A stretch of DNA of 64,000 nucleotides from Dromaius novaehollandiae (lineage: Eukaryota; Chordata; Aves; Casuariiformes; Dromaiidae): assembly GCF_036370855.1 (NCBI RefSeq), contig NC_088100.1, positions 39,938,254 through 40,002,253 on the forward strand. Direction: 5' to 3'. The notes beneath the pieces are model-generated. The model did no database searches and was not told where the DNA came from. It was given only the letters and a program-made list of their open reading frames with translations. Below, one piece after another: positions 61,261 to 64,000 of this stretch (positions within the stretch are counted from its first letter, which is position 1; each line of letters begins with the position of its first letter). The position numbers were made by a program, and so were the translations under genes.

Positions 61261-64000
61261 GCGCGGGCAGAGGCAGCTCTCGGCCCGGCGGTACTGCTCA
61301 GCAAAAGCACACGCGTGCAGCTTCGCGCAGGCCTGTCCGGCGCCAGCGCCATGGGACAGGCGAACTGCTGCGGTGCCCGGGCGCTCCCGCTCCCGGCACA
61401 CCGGCAGGGCCCGGGAGCCCCGGCCGTGGGGCTCCTGGCGCCCGCCTCGGGCTCTGGGGCAGGGCGGCCTCCCGGTCCCCGGCGCCGCTCGGCGCCTTTG
61501 TGTCGGCCAGGAGCCCCCAGCTGCTCCTCAGCCACCGTGCGCAGGTGACGCGGCACCAGCGCACGCAGCACCGGCACCTGCTGCTCTTCCCGCACGCCGT
61601 GGCCATCGCCAGCTTCAAGTAAGGACATGCGTCGCAGCCCTGCCTCCCGCCTCCCGCCTCCTGCCTGCTGCCTCCTCAAGGCTCTGCCGCGGCAAAGGGC
61701 TCTGCCAGAGCGGGAGGACGGCTGCGCTTGCCCCCACGCACGGCGCGCGCCCACCGCTGCCTGCCTGCTCTTCCTCCCGCAGACGCGGCTCCACCTTCCG
61801 GCTGAAGCACCGGGTGCGCCTCAGCGAGCTGTGGGTGCCGTGCCGCGAGGAGGCGGTGGCGGCGGCCAGGCCAGAGGACGAGGACGAGGTCTTTGGCCCC
61901 AAGTGCAGCCAGACCCTCATCCTCGTCTGGCCCACGGGCCTCTGCGTGGTCACTTTTGGGTGAGTCTGGGCAACACGGCCCAGGGCCACGCAGGACTCCC
62001 TGGCCTGCCCCACGGAGCTCGGGCCTGTGCCGAGGACTCTCCCCATCCCGGGTGAGATCTGCTTGGGGCCCCAGTGCGTGCAGAGGAGGAGGAGCAGCAG
62101 CATGGGCTGAGGCTGCTTCTGCTTTGTGCTGCAGGTCGCAGGAGGTGAAGCCGCTGTGGCTGGACACCATCCTCAGGTGAGCCCTGCTGGGGCAGTCAAG
62201 CTGCTTCGAGGTGGCGTCGAGGTGGAGGGTGGCGGAGCGCTGCCCATGGAGCGGCCTGCAGAAATACCCAAACGTGGCTGGGGGAAAGGCAGAGCACTGC
62301 CGCGTGGAGCTCCTGGGCACAGTGCTAGGAGCTGCTCAGCCTGGTGCTTGCCAATGAGCAGCAAGCGGCGGGAGCTGTCAGCACAGCTCCTGCCTTGCAG
62401 CCGTGGGCACCGCGAGCCGCTGCCGTGTGCCTCCCCGAGGAGGAGGCCCATGCAGAGCAGGAGCCAGGGCGTTGCAGAGCTGGTGCTCCAGGCAGCGCTG
62501 CTGAAGGCTGTGTGGGGTGAGGGGCCCTTGGCAGCAATGGGCTGGCGGGCAGGGCAGAGAGCAGCCAGGGCTGGGGGTGACAGGGCTCTTTGTGCACCCT
62601 TCCCTGTGCACAGCCAGAGCCAGGGAGCCCCGGGAGCCAGAGTCACCCGCCTGCCCTCCCTGCGGCTCCTCACCACGGTGGTCGGCTTCTACGGGCCCGT
62701 AAGTGTCCGCACGGCCTCCGCTGCGCCCCCAGAGCCACCGGGCTTTCCCAAGCCCACCAGGCGATGGCTTTCTCACGGGGGCTCTTGCTTCTCTCGCCCA
62801 GGAGGTGTCGCTGACCGCCAGGACCGTGGAGGCGCTCATTTTGGCACAGGTGAGCAGGGGCTGCCTTTGCCCGGCCCTTGCTCCCTCTGGCCGGGCGGCA
62901 GCTCAGCACAGTGGGGCGGCTCTCCCGGCTGGGCAGAGGCAGGAAAGCCCCCGTGCCGGGGCAGCGCATGGCCATCGCCGCGGAGCTGCAGCAGCTCGCT
63001 CGAGGCCCTTGCTGCTGTGTGGCGGCTCGCCAAGCTGGAGCCCTTTCTTGCAGGCTGAAGCCAAGAAATGCCCCCGGGCGGACTCTTCAGCCGCTGAAGA
63101 GCCACTTTGCCAGGCGGCCGGTGAGTGTGAAAAAGGAAGGGAGGAGCTGCCTTCTTCCACCCTGCTTTTCTGAAGCCATCTTTGCTTTCCTTTTGCTCGC
63201 AGCAGGTGGAGCGAAGGGAGGCAAGAAGGTGGAGATCTCCTGGCCCCTGGCTTGGAGAGGAAGCTCTGCCACCGGGGACTGCCCAGGGCAGCTAGGCTCA
63301 GGCCCCCGAGCGGCTCTCTTTGGGCAGCCTCTGGCCCTCATCTGTGGGCAAGGCGATGCCCTGCCCCAGCCAGTCCAGGTAAGCAAGCCTGGGCAGAGAG
63401 GTCTCCTGCAGGCACCACTCCACTGCAGTGCCCACACTTCACCAGTCCCAGGTGAGGGTGCACTGGGGCACAGGCAGGCTACTGCCAGGTGCCTCTGCGT
63501 GCAGCAACAACGACCTACTCAGCCGAGTCAAGCAGAGTGCAGCGCCAGGTCCAAGCCTGTCTGTTTCCACCTGCAGGAGCTCCTGGATATCCTCCATGAG
63601 AATGGACCGGCCACAGAGGGCATTTTCAGGAAAGCTGCCAGCGAGAAGGCGCGCAGGGAGCTGCAAGACGAGCTGGACAGAGGCGGGAAGGTTGATCTGT
63701 CCAGCAAACCCCTGCACCTGCTGGCAGTGGTGCTGAAGGTGAGTTGTGCTGACGTGGAGCTGCGAGAGCACAGGGCGACTCTGCAGGGGCCCCTGCCAGT
63801 GCCTACATTGACCTAGGAGGGACTCCCGGCTAAAAGCTGCCAGAAGCCATCCCATACGGAGGAGCAGGCTTAGGACCCTGGGGCATTTTCCTTTGCCATG
63901 GGATTTTCCCTTCCACCAGCTGCCCCTCTGAGAGCAGGGAGCTCCAAGCTAGCTGCCTGCTGGGGAGCCCAAGGCACGGGGATGCTGCCTCTCTGCTCCC
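61113..64000 (+). repeat. Inverted duplication, right arm (cut by window end)
   Basis: Reverse complement of 12799-15686 with constant coordinate sum 76,799. All gene exons, introns and the CR1-associated 5' flank are included. Identity begins at 61113, in the middle of the CR1 fragment, and is still continuing at the window edge. If the duplicated unit equals the whole copy A island, this arm would extend to roughly 68.8 kb. Confidence 0.95.
61511..64000 (+). CDS. TAGAP-like: TAGAP-like Rho GTPase-activating protein, copy B (partial, runs off window)
   Basis: Second copy of the gene, facing away from copy A. Exons are 61511-61618, 61783-61959, 62135-62176, 62614-62698, 62802-62849, 63054-63120, 63203-63378 and 63577-63738. 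The next exon would start near 64043, outside the window. The encoded protein is identical to copy A as far as it goes: PH-like region, Ras-association-like segment, linker, and the first half of RhoGAP including the arginine finger in EGIFRKA (about residue 252). The exon at 63203 has a CAGCAG double acceptor that could add or drop one residue. The first exon is defined by a TCGGCCAG acceptor and lacks its own start. An ATG at 61351 is in another frame, so either a 5' exon is missing or the true start is unrecognised. Whether the tail shares copy A's frameshift cannot be seen. Confidence 0.78.

Noticed and set aside
61012-61548. Plus-strand frame starting in the CR1 fragment and containing the ATG at 61351
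   Set aside because: Its reading frame differs from that of the PH-like exon and it is largely CR1-associated and Pro/Ala/Gly-rich sequence, so it is not supported as coding.
62401-62516. Possible extra exon between the PH-like and Ras-association-like exons (copy A 14283-14398)
   Set aside because: It has plausible AG and GT borders, but it ends in phase 1 while the next exon needs phase 2. Skipping it gives a continuous frame with better family similarity.
1-64000. CRISPR arrays, bacterial operons, tRNA or rRNA genes
   Set aside because: No regularly spaced repeats, ribosome-binding sites or structured RNA gene signatures were seen. The LINE, LTR and intron content is eukaryotic.

Overview
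The window looks like vertebrate, specifically avian, nuclear DNA. It carries several CR1 (chicken repeat 1) LINE fragments, a solo retroviral LTR, and a multi-exon gene with GT-AG introns whose product resembles T-cell activation RhoGAP (TAGAP). Nothing bacterial or viral in organisation is present. Most of the window is AT-rich, gene-poor intergenic sequence, interrupted by two sharply bounded GC-rich islands at about 8.0-15.7 kb and 61.0-64.0 kb.

Both islands hold the same gene in opposite orientation. Copy A (about 10.9-15.3 kb, minus strand) has twelve phase-compatible exons. They encode a PH-like N-terminus, a Ras-association-like segment, a full RhoGAP domain with its catalytic arginine, and a TAGAP-like serine-rich tail broken by a frameshift. 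Copy B (61.5 kb to the window end, plus strand) repeats the first eight exons and runs off the edge. The arms 12799-15686 and 61113-64000 are reverse complements, with paired coordinates summing to 76,799 throughout. I found only three substitutions and no indel between them. About 45.4 kb of unrelated sequence separates the arms, so this is a very young or actively homogenised inverted duplication, or an assembly artefact.

The outer boundary of the inverted repeat lies inside a CR1-associated sequence. An older, diverged copy of that sequence also lies at the far (3') side of copy A in the same orientation, so the gene unit is flanked by direct repeats, as expected for a unit from a tandem gene array.

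Region by region: 1-7.99 kb is AT-rich with no supported gene and holds a long alternating purine-pyrimidine tract at 4.83 kb. 7.99-8.83 kb is a CR1 fragment. 8.83-15.69 kb is the GC island with copy A. 15.7-28.7 kb is empty. 28.7-29.1 kb is a CR1 remnant. 29.96-30.71 kb is a solo LTR inserted into a CR1 that continues to 31.1 kb. 31.1-45.7 kb is empty apart from one unexplained 81-codon ORF. 45.7-47.9 kb is a long, old CR1 copy. 47.9-55.4 kb is empty. 55.5-56.1 kb is a plus-strand CR1 fragment. 56.1-61.0 kb is empty. 61.0-64.0 kb is the second GC island with copy B.
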